Shown piece after piece: positions 31,212 to 38,639 of a DNA stretch of 64,000 nt. Each line of letters opens with the position of its first letter. Positions within the stretch are counted from its first letter, which is position 1. The DNA is from Allokutzneria oryzae. Its GTDB lineage: Bacteria > Actinomycetota > Actinomycetes > Mycobacteriales > Pseudonocardiaceae. The notes under the pieces are model-generated. The model did not search any database, was not told the DNA's origin, and saw only the letters and a list, made by a program, of their open reading frames with translations. The position numbers were made by a program, and so were the translations under genes. The stretch lies in contig NZ_JBHLZU010000009.1 in NCBI RefSeq assembly GCF_042429765.1, forward strand, positions 314,206-378,205, given 5' to 3'.

Positions 31212-31915
31212 TCTCACTGACCGCCCGATGGGTCGTCGTGGACATCGAGGGCACGCTGACGCCCACCAGCCAGGTGCACGTGACGCTCTACGACTACGCC
31301 CGCCCCCGGCTGGGCCCGTGGATCGACGAGCACGGCGACGACCCGGTGGTGGCGGACGCGGTCGCCCAGATCCGCTCGCTCGGCGAGCTGCCGCCGACGG
31401 CCACGACCGACGAGCTGGTCGCGGTGCTGCACGGCTGGATGGACGCCGACCAGAAGATCGCCCCGCTGAAGACCCTCCAGGGCCTGATCTGGCAGCGCGG
31501 CTACGCGGTCGGCGACCTGACCGCGCAGCTGTTCGGGGACGTTGCGGAGAAGCTGCGCGCCTGGCACGCGGCCGGCCTGACCCTGGCGGTGTTCTCATCG
31601 GGCTCGGTCCCCGGCCAGGTCGCGTTCTTCTCCCGCACCACCGAGGGCGACCTGACGGGCCTGTTCACCGCGCACTTCGACACGGTCAACGCGGGCCCGA
31701 AGCGCGAAGCGCCCTCCTACCGGGCGATCGCGAAGGCCCTCGGCGCAACCCCGGAGGAGACGGTCTTCCTCTCCGACGTCCCCGCCGAGCTGCACGCAGC
31801 CGCTGAGGCGGGCTGGCAGACCGTCGGCCTGGCCCGCGAGGGCGAACCCTTCGCCACCGCCGACTTCTCCCCCCACCCCACCCTCCCCACCCTCACCCCC
31901 CTGGAGATCAAATAA
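31208..31915 (+). CDS. mtnC: Enolase-phosphatase E1 (HAD family), methionine salvage
   Basis: The 235-residue HAD phosphatase opens VVVDIEGTLTP, where DxEGT replaces the usual DxDGT and is characteristic of E1. FSSGSVPGQ gives motif II, KREAPSY motif III and FLSDVPAEL motif IV. E1 enolises and dephosphorylates 2,3-diketo-5-methylthiopentyl-1-phosphate to acireductone. GTG at 31208 overlaps the mtnA stop (GTGA). The last 15 codons run into a C-rich tract, giving a low-complexity tail SPHPTLPTLTPLEIK, and a B-family palindrome begins one base after the stop codon. Confidence 0.92.
   Translation: MISLTARWVVVDIEGTLTPTSQVHVTLYDYARPRLGPWIDEHGDDPVVADAVAQIRSLGELPPTATTDELVAVLHGWMDADQKIAPLKTLQGLIWQRGYAVGDLTAQLFGDVAEKLRAWHAAGLTLAVFSSGSVPGQVAFFSRTTEGDLTGLFTAHFDTVNAGPKREAPSYRAIAKALGATPEETVFLSDVPAELHAAAEAGWQTVGLAREGEPFATADFSPHPTLPTLTPLEIK
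31868..31905 (+). repeat. C-rich tract at the 3' end of mtnC
   Basis: Nearly pure C/T/A sequence (CCCCCCACCCCACCCTCCCC and following) codes the last residues of MtnC and leads straight into palindrome B1. Similar tracts lie beside A1, B2 and B4. Confidence 0.65.
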
Positions 31916-31916
31916 C

Positions 31917-31978
31917 GCCATTCGCGGGCTTATGGACCGTTTTGGAGGTCCGAACAGGTCCATAAGCCCGCGAATGGC
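31917..31978. repeat. B-family palindromic element, copy B1 (62 nt)
   Basis: 22-bp perfect arms (31917-31938 and 31957-31978) contain CCATTCGCGGGCTTATGGAC and enclose an 18-nt loop. It starts one base after the mtnC stop and ends 28 bases before the mtnB GTG, so it lies inside the methionine-salvage operon. Confidence 0.92.
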
Positions 31979-32006
31979 CGGGAAACGGGACGTGAGGAGG
32001 GGTGGA

Positions 32007-32615
32007 GTGGATGGGTTGAGGGAAGCGGGGAGGGCGCTGGCGGCGGAGTCGGCGCGGTACACCGCCATGGGGTGGATGCGCGGGACTTCGGGCAACCTCT
32101 CCGTGCGGCTGCGGGACGAGCCGCTGCGGTTGGCGGTCACCACCAGCGGGCTGGACAAGGGTGAGCTGACCGAGGACGACGTGGTCGTCGTGGACGCGTC
32201 GGGCAACGCCGTCGCGGAGCAGCCGCATCCGGAGAAGGTGCCTTCCGCCGAGGCCGGGCTGCACGGGCGGATCGCCGCCGTGTCCGGGGCCGGGGCCGTG
32301 GTGCACGTCCACGTCATGGCACCGGTGCTGGCCGCGCAGCGGTGGCCGGACGGCGTCGAGCTGGTCGACCTGGAGATGTTGAAGGGCTTCGGGCGGGCGG
32401 CGCACGACGACCTGGTGACGATCCCGGTCATCGCCAACGGGCAGGACATGCGGGTGCTCGGTGACGAGTTCGAGAAGTCCTACCGCGCCGACACTCCGGC
32501 GCTGATCGTGGCGCGACACGGGGTGTACGTGTGGGGCAAGGACCTGTACCAGGCCCGGCACCGCGTGGAGTGCCTGGAATGGTTGCTGCGCTTCAAGGTG
32601 GAGAGTGAGCGATGA
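32007..32615 (+). CDS. mtnB: Methylthioribulose-1-phosphate dehydratase
   Basis: A 202-residue class II aldolase-fold enzyme. GWMRGTSGNLSVRL is the N-terminal signature. Zinc ligands are likely His in AVVHVHVMAP and the His of LIVARHGVYVWG, with Glu in KVPSAEAGLH as catalytic base. It dehydrates methylthioribulose-1-phosphate to the diketo intermediate used by MtnC. GTG at 32007 has AGGAGG seven bases upstream; open codons further upstream fall inside palindrome B1 and are not likely to be translated. The stop overlaps the mtnD ATG (ATGA). Confidence 0.92.
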   Translation: MDGLREAGRALAAESARYTAMGWMRGTSGNLSVRLRDEPLRLAVTTSGLDKGELTEDDVVVVDASGNAVAEQPHPEKVPSAEAGLHGRIAAVSGAGAVVHVHVMAPVLAAQRWPDGVELVDLEMLKGFGRAAHDDLVTIPVIANGQDMRVLGDEFEKSYRADTPALIVARHGVYVWGKDLYQARHRVECLEWLLRFKVESER

Positions 32616-33193
32616 CGCTGTTGACGGTCTGGCCGGACGACGACCCCGGCACGGTCCTGCTGCGCACCGAGGACGGCGCGGAGATCCAGTCGGAGCTCAA
32701 GCGGCTCGGTGTGCGGTTCGAGCGGTGGGCGGTCGTGGACGGGCTGTCCGCGACGCCGACCTCCGAGGAGGTCCTCGCGGCGTACCGGGAGAACGTGGAC
32801 CGCGTGGTGGAGTCCGAGGGCTACGTCCTGGTCGACGCCATGCACATGACGCCGTCGGACGACCCGGAGTGGCTGGAGAAGGCCGCGGCCGCACGAACGA
32901 AGTTCCTCGCCGAGCACACCCACGACGACGACGAGGACCGGTTCTTCGCGCGCGGCTCCGGCGTGTTCTACCTGCACGTCGGCGAGCAGGTGTACGCGGT
33001 GTTGTGCGAGGCGGGCGACTTGCTGAGCGTGCCGGCCAACACCACGCACTGGTTCGACATGGGCACCAGGCCGGACTACGTGTCGGTGCGGTTCTTCCAC
33101 GACGACGAGGGCTGGGTCGGCAACTTCACCGGCAGCCCGATCGCGGAGAGCTTCCCCGACTTCGAGACGCTCGTGGCGTCACGACCGCAGTGA
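32612..33193 (+). CDS. mtnD: Acireductone dioxygenase (ARD)
   Basis: The 193-residue cupin oxidises acireductone to the keto acid precursor of methionine plus formate (Fe form), or to methylthiopropionate, CO and formate (Ni form). The metal ligands are visible: His-x-His and Glu in AEHTHDDDEDRFFARGSGVF and the late His in NTTHWFDMG. It is coupled to mtnB by an ATGA overlap and is the last gene of the salvage run. Its 3' end overlaps the convergent TetR gene by 15 bases. No mtnK or mtnN is visible in the window. Confidence 0.93.
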   Translation: MTLLTVWPDDDPGTVLLRTEDGAEIQSELKRLGVRFERWAVVDGLSATPTSEEVLAAYRENVDRVVESEGYVLVDAMHMTPSDDPEWLEKAAAARTKFLAEHTHDDDEDRFFARGSGVFYLHVGEQVYAVLCEAGDLLSVPANTTHWFDMGTRPDYVSVRFFHDDEGWVGNFTGSPIAESFPDFETLVASRPQ

Positions 33194-33832
33194 CTCCAGT
33201 CCGTCCATGAAGGACTCCAGCCCCTGCGCGAAGACCGCGTCCCAGTCCTCTTCGCGCAGGTGGCCGTTGTCCACCAGGGTCGGGTAGCTCTCCCACTGCT
33301 CGACCAGGTACTCCGCCGCGACCAGCCCGTCCTCGCTCCGCGCGGTGGTCAGGGTCAGCGCCGAGCCGGTGACGTAGTTCGCCAGCCCGTGCGCGGCGGT
33401 GGCCAGTGCGGCCTTGGTGAACCCGGCGCGGACCAGTGCCGCGTACAGGAACTCCGTGCGCGCCAGCACGTTCGGCCCGACCATCGGCCGCCCGACCAGG
33501 GCCGCCGACCACGGGTGCCGCAGCATCGCTGCGCGCCAGCCGGTGACCAGCGCGCGCACGTCGGCCCGCCAGTCGCCGGTCGGCTCTGGCAGCACGACCT
33601 CGCCGAAGACCGCGTCCAGCGCCAGGTCCAGCACGTCGTCCTTGGTGTCGACGTGCCAGTAGAGCGTGGTCGGCCCCGCGTCCAGGCGCTGCGCCAGCCG
33701 CCGCATGGTCAGCTTCGCCGTGCCCTCCTCGTCGAGCAGCGCCACCGCCTCGGCGACAATCTTTTCCCTGGTCAGCGGGGGTGCTTCGCGTGCGGCGCGG
33801 CGCTGCCGCTGCCAAACCGGCTTGTCCTTCAC
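33179..33832 (-). CDS. TetR-family regulator controlling the ABC-F gene
   Basis: The 217-residue repressor-type protein has a helix-turn-helix at about 20-65 (LTREKIVAEAVALLDEEGTAKLTMRRLAQRLDAGPTTLYWHV) and a TetR_C-type ligand domain (TetR/TetR_C_33-like; LRHPWSAALVGRPMVGPNVLARTEFLYAAL). GTG at 33832 gives MKDKPVWQRQRRAAREAPPL. It is divergent from the ABC-F gene, with a perfect 11-bp-arm operator between them, so drug-induced derepression of both is likely. The inducer is unknown but is probably the drug against which the ABC-F protein protects. Confidence 0.88.
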   Translation of the reverse strand: MKDKPVWQRQRRAAREAPPLTREKIVAEAVALLDEEGTAKLTMRRLAQRLDAGPTTLYWHVDTKDDVLDLALDAVFGEVVLPEPTGDWRADVRALVTGWRAAMLRHPWSAALVGRPMVGPNVLARTEFLYAALVRAGFTKAALATAAHGLANYVTGSALTLTTARSEDGLVAAEYLVEQWESYPTLVDNGHLREEDWDAVFAQGLESFMDGLESLRS

Positions 33833-33855
33833 ACCCCCGACACTAGTACAGTGCA

Positions 33856-33884
33856 CGAGCACTAGAACGTTGGTCTAGTGCTCG
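33856..33884. promoter_or_regulatory. TetR operator between regulator and ABC-F gene
   Basis: CGAGCACTAGA (33856-33866) is mirrored exactly by TCTAGTGCTCG (33874-33884) across 7 bases, a 29-bp operator of TetR size. It lies 21 bases before the ABC-F ATG and 24 bases from the TetR GTG, so one bound dimer pair would block both genes. A further CACTAG half-site is at 33841. Confidence 0.85.
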
Positions 33885-33904
33885 AACATCGATCCAGGAG
33901 GGGC

Positions 33905-35458
33905 ATGGGACACGTCGAGGTCGACTCCCTCACCTACGTCCTGCCGGACGGGCGGCGACTGCTGGACGCGGTGTCCTTCCGGGTCGGTGAGGGCGTGAAG
34001 GCCGCACTCGTCGGCCCGAACGGCGCGGGCAAGACCACACTGCTGCGACTGGTCGCCGGTGACATCCGGCCGGCGTCCGGCACGGTGACCAGCTCCGGCG
34101 GCCTCGGCGTCATGCGGCAGTTCATCTCCGGCGACACCGTCGGAGAGCTGCTGCTCGCGGTCGCCCCGCCCAGGATCAGAGCGACGACGGAAGAGCTGGT
34201 GCGCGCCGAACGCGGGTTGGACGACACCGAGCCCAGCCAGCTGACCTACGCCCGAGCGCTCAGCGACCACGTCGACGCGGGCGGCTTCGACATCGAGGTC
34301 GTGTGGGACGCGTGCGTCACCGCGGCACTCAACCTCTCCTATGCGGACACCAAGGACCGACCGGTGTCCACATTGTCCGGTGGCGAGCAGAAACGCCTGG
34401 TGCTGGAGGCATTGCTCCGAGGGCCGGACCGCGTGCTGTTGCTCGACGAGCCTGACAACTACCTCGACATCGCGGGCAAGGAGTGGTTGGAGGACCAGCT
34501 CAAGGCCACCACCAAGACCGTGCTGCTGGTCTCGCACGACCGCCAGCTGCTGGCGAACTCCGCTGATCGCGTCATCACCGTCGAGTCCCGCACGGTCTGG
34601 GTGCACGGCGGCGGCTTCGCCGGCTACGCCCAAGCCCGCCGCGACCGCACCGACCGGCTCGACGAGCTGAAGCGGCGGTGGGAGGAGGAGCGCACGCGAC
34701 TCAAGCGATCGGTGCACCTGTTGCGGCAGCGCGCGGTCAACAACGACGCCGTCGCCGCGGCCTACCGCTCCGCGCAGACCAAGCTCACCCGCTTCGAAGC
34801 CGCGGGGCCGCCGCAGCGCGCCCCGCGCGAGCAGAACGTCCGCATGCGCCTTCGCGGTGGACGAACGGGAAAACGCGCTGTCACCTGCGAAAACCTTGAG
34901 CTGCCTGGGTTGCTCAAGCCGTTCGACTTCGAGATGTGGTTCGGCGAACGCGTCGCGGTACTCGGCGCCAACGGGACCGGGAAGTCTCATCTACTCCGGC
35001 TGCTCGCCGGAGAACCGTTGCCGCACAACGGAACCGTGCAGCTCGGCGCGCGGGTGCGACCGGGCCTGTTCGTCCAGACGCACACCCGGCCCGACCTGCA
35101 CGGCCGCACTCCGGCGGACATCGTCATGTCGGAGCACGCGTTGACGCGCAACGACGCCATGGCCTCGCTCGCCCGCTACGAGCTGGCACCAGCGGGAGCG
35201 CAACGGTTCGAGACCCTCTCCGGCGGACAGCAGGCGAGGTTGCAGATCCTGTTGCTGGAGCTGTCCGGGGCGACGCTGCTGCTGCTCGACGAGCCCACCG
35301 ACAACCTGGACCTGGCGAGCGCGCAGGCCCTCCAGGACGGCCTGGAGTCCTTTGCTGGCACGGTGATCGCGGTGACGCACGACCGCTGGTTCGCTGCGGA
35401 CTTCGACCGCCGCCTGGTGGTCGGCGAGGACGGGACGGTTCAGGAGGCGGACCGCTGA
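33905..35458 (+). CDS. ABC-F ATPase, probable ribosome-protection (antibiotic resistance) factor
   Basis: The 517-residue soluble protein has two NBDs and no membrane segments: Walker A GPNGAGKTTLLRL, signature LSGGEQKRL and Walker B LLLDEPDNYLD, then GANGTGKSHLLRLL, LSGGQQARL and LLLLDEPTDNLD. Between them a basic, helical interdomain linker (RRWEEERTRLKRSVHLLRQRA) is the part that reaches the ribosome in ABC-F factors. Many actinobacterial members protect ribosomes from macrolide, lincosamide or streptogramin drugs. AGGAGGGGC precedes ATG 33905. Its TetR-controlled divergent arrangement favours resistance over housekeeping EttA. Confidence 0.88.
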   Translation: MGHVEVDSLTYVLPDGRRLLDAVSFRVGEGVKAALVGPNGAGKTTLLRLVAGDIRPASGTVTSSGGLGVMRQFISGDTVGELLLAVAPPRIRATTEELVRAERGLDDTEPSQLTYARALSDHVDAGGFDIEVVWDACVTAALNLSYADTKDRPVSTLSGGEQKRLVLEALLRGPDRVLLLDEPDNYLDIAGKEWLEDQLKATTKTVLLVSHDRQLLANSADRVITVESRTVWVHGGGFAGYAQARRDRTDRLDELKRRWEEERTRLKRSVHLLRQRAVNNDAVAAAYRSAQTKLTRFEAAGPPQRAPREQNVRMRLRGGRTGKRAVTCENLELPGLLKPFDFEMWFGERVAVLGANGTGKSHLLRLLAGEPLPHNGTVQLGARVRPGLFVQTHTRPDLHGRTPADIVMSEHALTRNDAMASLARYELAPAGAQRFETLSGGQQARLQILLLELSGATLLLLDEPTDNLDLASAQALQDGLESFAGTVIAVTHDRWFAADFDRRLVVGEDGTVQEADR

Positions 35459-36183
35459 CGCAGCGCGCGCAGCGCGGCGAGCTCCGAGGAGGTCGGCGGC
35501 GAGGTCACCTCGACATGCTCGGCCACGCGCAGGTCCCAGCCGGTCGCCGCCCTGGCCTGCTCGACGCTGCTGTTCGGGTGGACTGCGACGAGCACCAGCT
35601 CCCCCGACTCGTCGGGCCGGAGGACTCCGAGGTCGGTCAGCACCACTCGCGGCCCGGCTCCCCGGTAGCCCAACTGCTCCCGCGCGCCGTTGCCGACGGA
35701 GGGGACGAACGACAGCTTCTCCACGAACGCGCGCGGACTCTGCCGCAGCACCACGATCACCTCCTTGGCGGACGCGGCGATCTCCGGCGCGCCACCGGCT
35801 CCCGGCAGGCGGACATCGGGGTTGGCGTAGTCGCCGACGACGGTGGAGTTGAGGTTGCCGTAGCGGTCGATCTGCGCCGCGCCGAGGAACCCGACGTCCA
35901 CCCGACCGGCCTGCAGCCAGTAGTTGAAGATCTCCGGCACCGAGACCAGCGCGTCTGCGGTGTCGGCGAGCTCACCGTCCCCAATGGACAGTGGAAGCCG
36001 GTCGGGCTTGGCGCCGATGGTGCCGGACTCGTAGACCAGTGTGCAGTTCGGCGCGTGGGTGGCGCGGGCGAGGTTCGCCGCCGCGCTGGGCAGGCCGATC
36101 CCCACAAAGCACAGCACGCCGTCGCGCAGCTCCCGCGCCGCCGCGACGGTCATGATCTCGTCGGTGGTGAAGTCCGTGTTCAC
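35440..36183 (-). CDS. CoA-transferase beta subunit (family I)
   Basis: The 247-residue subunit carries the probable catalytic Glu in LVYESGTIGAKP, preceded by GIGLPSAAANLA, and the GAAQIDRYGNLNSTVVGDY and LPGAGGAPEIA segments of glutaconate/3-oxoacid CoA transferases. It pairs with the alpha subunit just upstream, whose stop overlaps this GTG at 36183 (GTGA). The complex moves CoA between carboxylic acids, or, in relatives such as IpdAB, opens a ring as a hydrolase; the sequence does not look close to IpdB, so the substrate is open. The 3' end overlaps the ABC-F gene by 19 bases. Confidence 0.87.
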   Translation of the reverse strand: MNTDFTTDEIMTVAAARELRDGVLCFVGIGLPSAAANLARATHAPNCTLVYESGTIGAKPDRLPLSIGDGELADTADALVSVPEIFNYWLQAGRVDVGFLGAAQIDRYGNLNSTVVGDYANPDVRLPGAGGAPEIAASAKEVIVVLRQSPRAFVEKLSFVPSVGNGAREQLGYRGAGPRVVLTDLGVLRPDESGELVLVAVHPNSSVEQARAATGWDLRVAEHVEVTSPPTSSELAALRALRQRSAS

Positions 36184-37016
36184 CCCAGGCTCCTCAGGTG
36201 CGCTGCGTGGTCCTCGACGTCCAGAACGTGGTCGCGCATCCACGCCGCGAACGCGTCGCGGTCCCGGCTGATCACGTCCCACTCGCGGTAGAACGCGTTG
36301 TCCCGGTCGTAGTACCCGTGCGCGTACGACGGGTAGGACCCGCGCTCCACCTGGACGACGGCGTCGACGGCGATCGACGGCAGCACGACCTGCCCGTGGT
36401 GCGGCTGGATCTCGTCGACGATCTCCTCGACCGTGACCAGTGACCTGCTCGCGGCGAGCACGACTTCCTTCTGCACTCCGGTGATCCCCCAGAACGCGAC
36501 GTTGCCGCGCCGGTCCGCCTGCTGCGCGTGCACGATCGCCACGTCCGGGTTGAGCGCGGGCACCGCGGCCAGCTCCTCACCGGTGAACGGGCAGCGCACG
36601 GTGCTGATCGTCGGGGTGACCGAGGGCAGGTCGGTGCCGACGTAGCCGCGCAGCACGGCGAACGGCAGCCGCGCGGCCCCGGCGACGTAGCGGTTGGCCA
36701 TGCCCGCGTGGCTGTGCTCCTCGATCTCCAGCGGATGCGGGTGACCGTGCTCGACGGCGTCCCGGAACCGGTGCAGCGAGCCGACTCCGGGGTTGCCGCC
36801 CCAGGAGAAGACGAGCTTGCGCGCGCAGCCCATGCCGATGAGCTGGTCGTAGATGAGGTCGGGGGTCATCCGGATCAGCGTGAGGTCCCGGCGGCGCTGC
36901 CGGATGATCTCGTGCGCGGCGGCGGTCGGGATGAGGTGGGTGAAGCCCTCCAGCGCGACGGAGTCCCCGTCGTGCACGAGCTCCGCAACCGCCTCCGCCA
37001 GCCTCAGCCCCTTCAC
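36180..37016 (-). CDS. CoA-transferase alpha subunit (family I)
   Basis: The 278-residue subunit shows the CoA-transferase N-terminal layout: DGDSVALEGFTHLIPTAAAHEII, MTPDLIYDQLIGMG, FSWGGNPGVGSLHRFRDAVEHG and GYVGTDLPSV. GTG at 37016 has GGAGGGG about ten bases upstream; the open frame before it is an artefact of the G-rich strand of a low-complexity tract. It is co-translated with the beta subunit. The substrate is not known; the LIPTAAAHEIIRQ family is common in actinomycetes. Confidence 0.85.
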   Translation of the reverse strand: MKGLRLAEAVAELVHDGDSVALEGFTHLIPTAAAHEIIRQRRRDLTLIRMTPDLIYDQLIGMGCARKLVFSWGGNPGVGSLHRFRDAVEHGHPHPLEIEEHSHAGMANRYVAGAARLPFAVLRGYVGTDLPSVTPTISTVRCPFTGEELAAVPALNPDVAIVHAQQADRRGNVAFWGITGVQKEVVLAASRSLVTVEEIVDEIQPHHGQVVLPSIAVDAVVQVERGSYPSYAHGYYDRDNAFYREWDVISRDRDAFAAWMRDHVLDVEDHAAHLRSLG

Positions 37017-37017
37017 G

Positions 37018-37124
37018 CCACTCAGCCCCTCCACCCCACTCCACCTCTTCACCCCACCCACTCTCCCCCCACCCCTCCCATACGTCCAATACCATCCCCT
37101 CCCACCCCCCATACCCCCCAAATA
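37018..37124 (+). repeat. C-rich low-complexity tract upstream of the CoA-transferase operon
   Basis: About 107 bases of C-rich, G-poor plus-strand sequence (CCCCTCCACC-like words, CCCTCCCACCCCCC) between the CoA-transferase start and palindrome B2. It forms the G-rich leader of the minus-strand CoA-transferase transcript. Confidence 0.75.
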
Positions 37125-37125
37125 T

Positions 37126-37189
37126 GGCCATTCGCGGGCTTATGGACGCTTCAGCGCGCTGGAAGAGGTCCATAAGCCCGCGAATGGCC
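37126..37189. repeat. B-family palindromic element, copy B2 (64 nt)
   Basis: 22-bp perfect arms (37126-37147 and 37168-37189) with the CCATTCGCGGGCTTATGGAC sequence around a 20-nt loop. It ends one base from the stop codon of the membrane-anchored gene at 37191. Confidence 0.92.
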
Positions 37190-37190
37190 G

Positions 37191-37730
37191 TCAGTTGCCG
37201 CGGCGGCGGGGGGTGGTGGAGGCGTCGGTGATCGCGGTGGCCTTGTTGGTGGCGTCGGCGGTGATGGTGACGGTCTTGCCGTTCGTGATGCTGTCGATCT
37301 TCGACGAGCCGTTGTTGATCACCGTGGCGGCGTCGACGGTGTAGACCTGGGTGTAGCCGTCCACGCTCTTCGCCGTGATCGACGTGGCGCTGACCTCGGT
37401 CACCGAACCGGTCTGGGTGCGCTCGGTCTTGTAGCCGCCGTTGCCGTCGGAGACCACGAACTCGCCGTGCAGCGACTCCCGGATCGGCCCGCCGCCCATG
37501 CCACCGGGCCCGAGGATCACGGGACCGCCGCCCATCCGGACACCGCCCGGCCCCTGAGCCGTCGCGCTCTCCCCGCCCATCGCGTAGATGGTGACCCCGC
37601 CCGCCGCGGCGATGCCCACGGCGACCGCCGCGGCCACGGCGGTCTTGCGGGCCGACCACGTCCGCGCTGGCGTCTGCTGCGGGCCGCCCCAACCGGGGTC
37701 CTGGGTCTGGTCGTGCACCGGGTCAGTCAT
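37191..37730 (-). CDS. Membrane-anchored exported protein of unknown function
   Basis: The 179-residue protein has a cytoplasmic Pro/Gln-rich start, one membrane helix (about 30-51, TAVAAAVAVGIAAAGGVTIYAMG), a Gly/Met-rich linker and an extracytoplasmic beta-rich domain with HGEFVVSDGNGGYKTERTQTGSVTEVSATSITAKSVDGY. The repeated T-V/T-S pattern resembles DUF5666-type OB-like repeats, and similar proteins often sit beside two-component genes in actinomycetes. It is divergent from the OmpR-type regulator. The function is unknown. Confidence 0.75.
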   Translation of the reverse strand: MTDPVHDQTQDPGWGGPQQTPARTWSARKTAVAAAVAVGIAAAGGVTIYAMGGESATAQGPGGVRMGGGPVILGPGGMGGGPIRESLHGEFVVSDGNGGYKTERTQTGSVTEVSATSITAKSVDGYTQVYTVDAATVINNGSSKIDSITNGKTVTITADATNKATAITDASTTPRRRGN

Positions 37731-37898
37731 GGGAGTCCTCCTGTGGTGGATCTTCTGGCTCCACCGTCACCGCCGAGGCTGTGCGCCAGCTGTGCGCGGG
37801 GTGGGGACACGCTGTGCCACCACCGGGTGCGCCGGACGCACAGCTGCTACACAGGAACCGCACAGCACCGGCACAACCCCGCCGACGACCTTGGGAGC

Positions 37899-38639
37899 AT
37901 GGCCACGGTGAACGCTGAGACGTCCCGCTCCGACCTGCGCCGCGCCGACGGGCAGCCGGTGCGGGTGCTGGTCGTCGACGACGAGGCGAGCCTGGCCGAG
38001 CTGGTGTCGATGGCGCTGCGCTACGAGGGCTGGGAGATCCGCAGCGCGGGCGACGGCATGACCGCCGTGCGCCTCGCGCGGGAGTTCCGCCCCGACGTGG
38101 TGGTGCTCGACATCATGCTGCCCGACCTCGGTGGCCTTGAGGTGCTCGCCCGGATGCGCGCGGAGGCACCGGAGATGCCGGTGCTGTTCCTGACCGCCAA
38201 AGATGGCGTCGCCGACCGGATCGCGGGGCTGACCGCGGGCGGGGACGACTACGTGACCAAGCCGTTCAGCCTGGAGGAGGTCGTGCTGCGGCTGCGGGCG
38301 CTGCTGCGCAGGACGCGCGTCGCCAAGGCCGCAGACGGCTCCGAGCTGGTGGTCGGCGACCTCGTGCTCGACGAGGACAGCCGCGAGGTGCGCAGGGCGG
38401 GCACCGAGATCGAGCTGACCGCCACCGAGTTCGAGCTGCTGCGCTACCTCATGCGCAACCCCAGGCGGGTGCTGAGCAAGGCGCAGATCCTGGACCGCGT
38501 GTGGAGCTACGACTTCGGCGGCCAGGCCAACATCGTCGAGCTCTACATCTCCTACCTGCGCAAGAAGATCGACGCCGGCCGGGAGCCGATGATCCACACG
38601 ATGCGCGGCGCCGGTTATGTCCTCAAGCCAGCGGGCTGA
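37899..38639 (+). CDS. OmpR/PhoB-type response regulator
   Basis: The 246-residue regulator has a receiver domain (20-135) with VLVVDDEASL, phospho-acceptor Asp in DVVVLDIMLPD, Thr in FLTAKD and Lys in YVTKPFS, then a winged helix (150-240) with ELTATEFELLRYLMRNPRRVLSK and the recognition helix region ANIVELYISYLRKKID. ATG at 37899 is preferred; GTG 37908 is possible. It is translationally coupled to the kinase (23-base overlap) and is divergent from the membrane-anchored protein gene, its likely target. Confidence 0.93.
   Translation: MATVNAETSRSDLRRADGQPVRVLVVDDEASLAELVSMALRYEGWEIRSAGDGMTAVRLAREFRPDVVVLDIMLPDLGGLEVLARMRAEAPEMPVLFLTAKDGVADRIAGLTAGGDDYVTKPFSLEEVVLRLRALLRRTRVAKAADGSELVVGDLVLDEDSREVRRAGTEIELTATEFELLRYLMRNPRRVLSKAQILDRVWSYDFGGQANIVELYISYLRKKIDAGREPMIHTMRGAGYVLKPAG

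Noticed and set aside
31932..32006. Upstream start of mtnB inside palindrome B1
   Set aside because: GTG 32007 has an ideal AGGAGG, and the longer version would translate the palindrome itself.
36180..37016. IpdAB cholesterol-ring hydrolase identity for the CoA-transferase pair
   Set aside because: The alpha subunit sequence (FTHLIPTAAAHEII, FSWGGNPGVGSLHRF) does not resemble IpdA closely enough, and no sterol genes are nearby.
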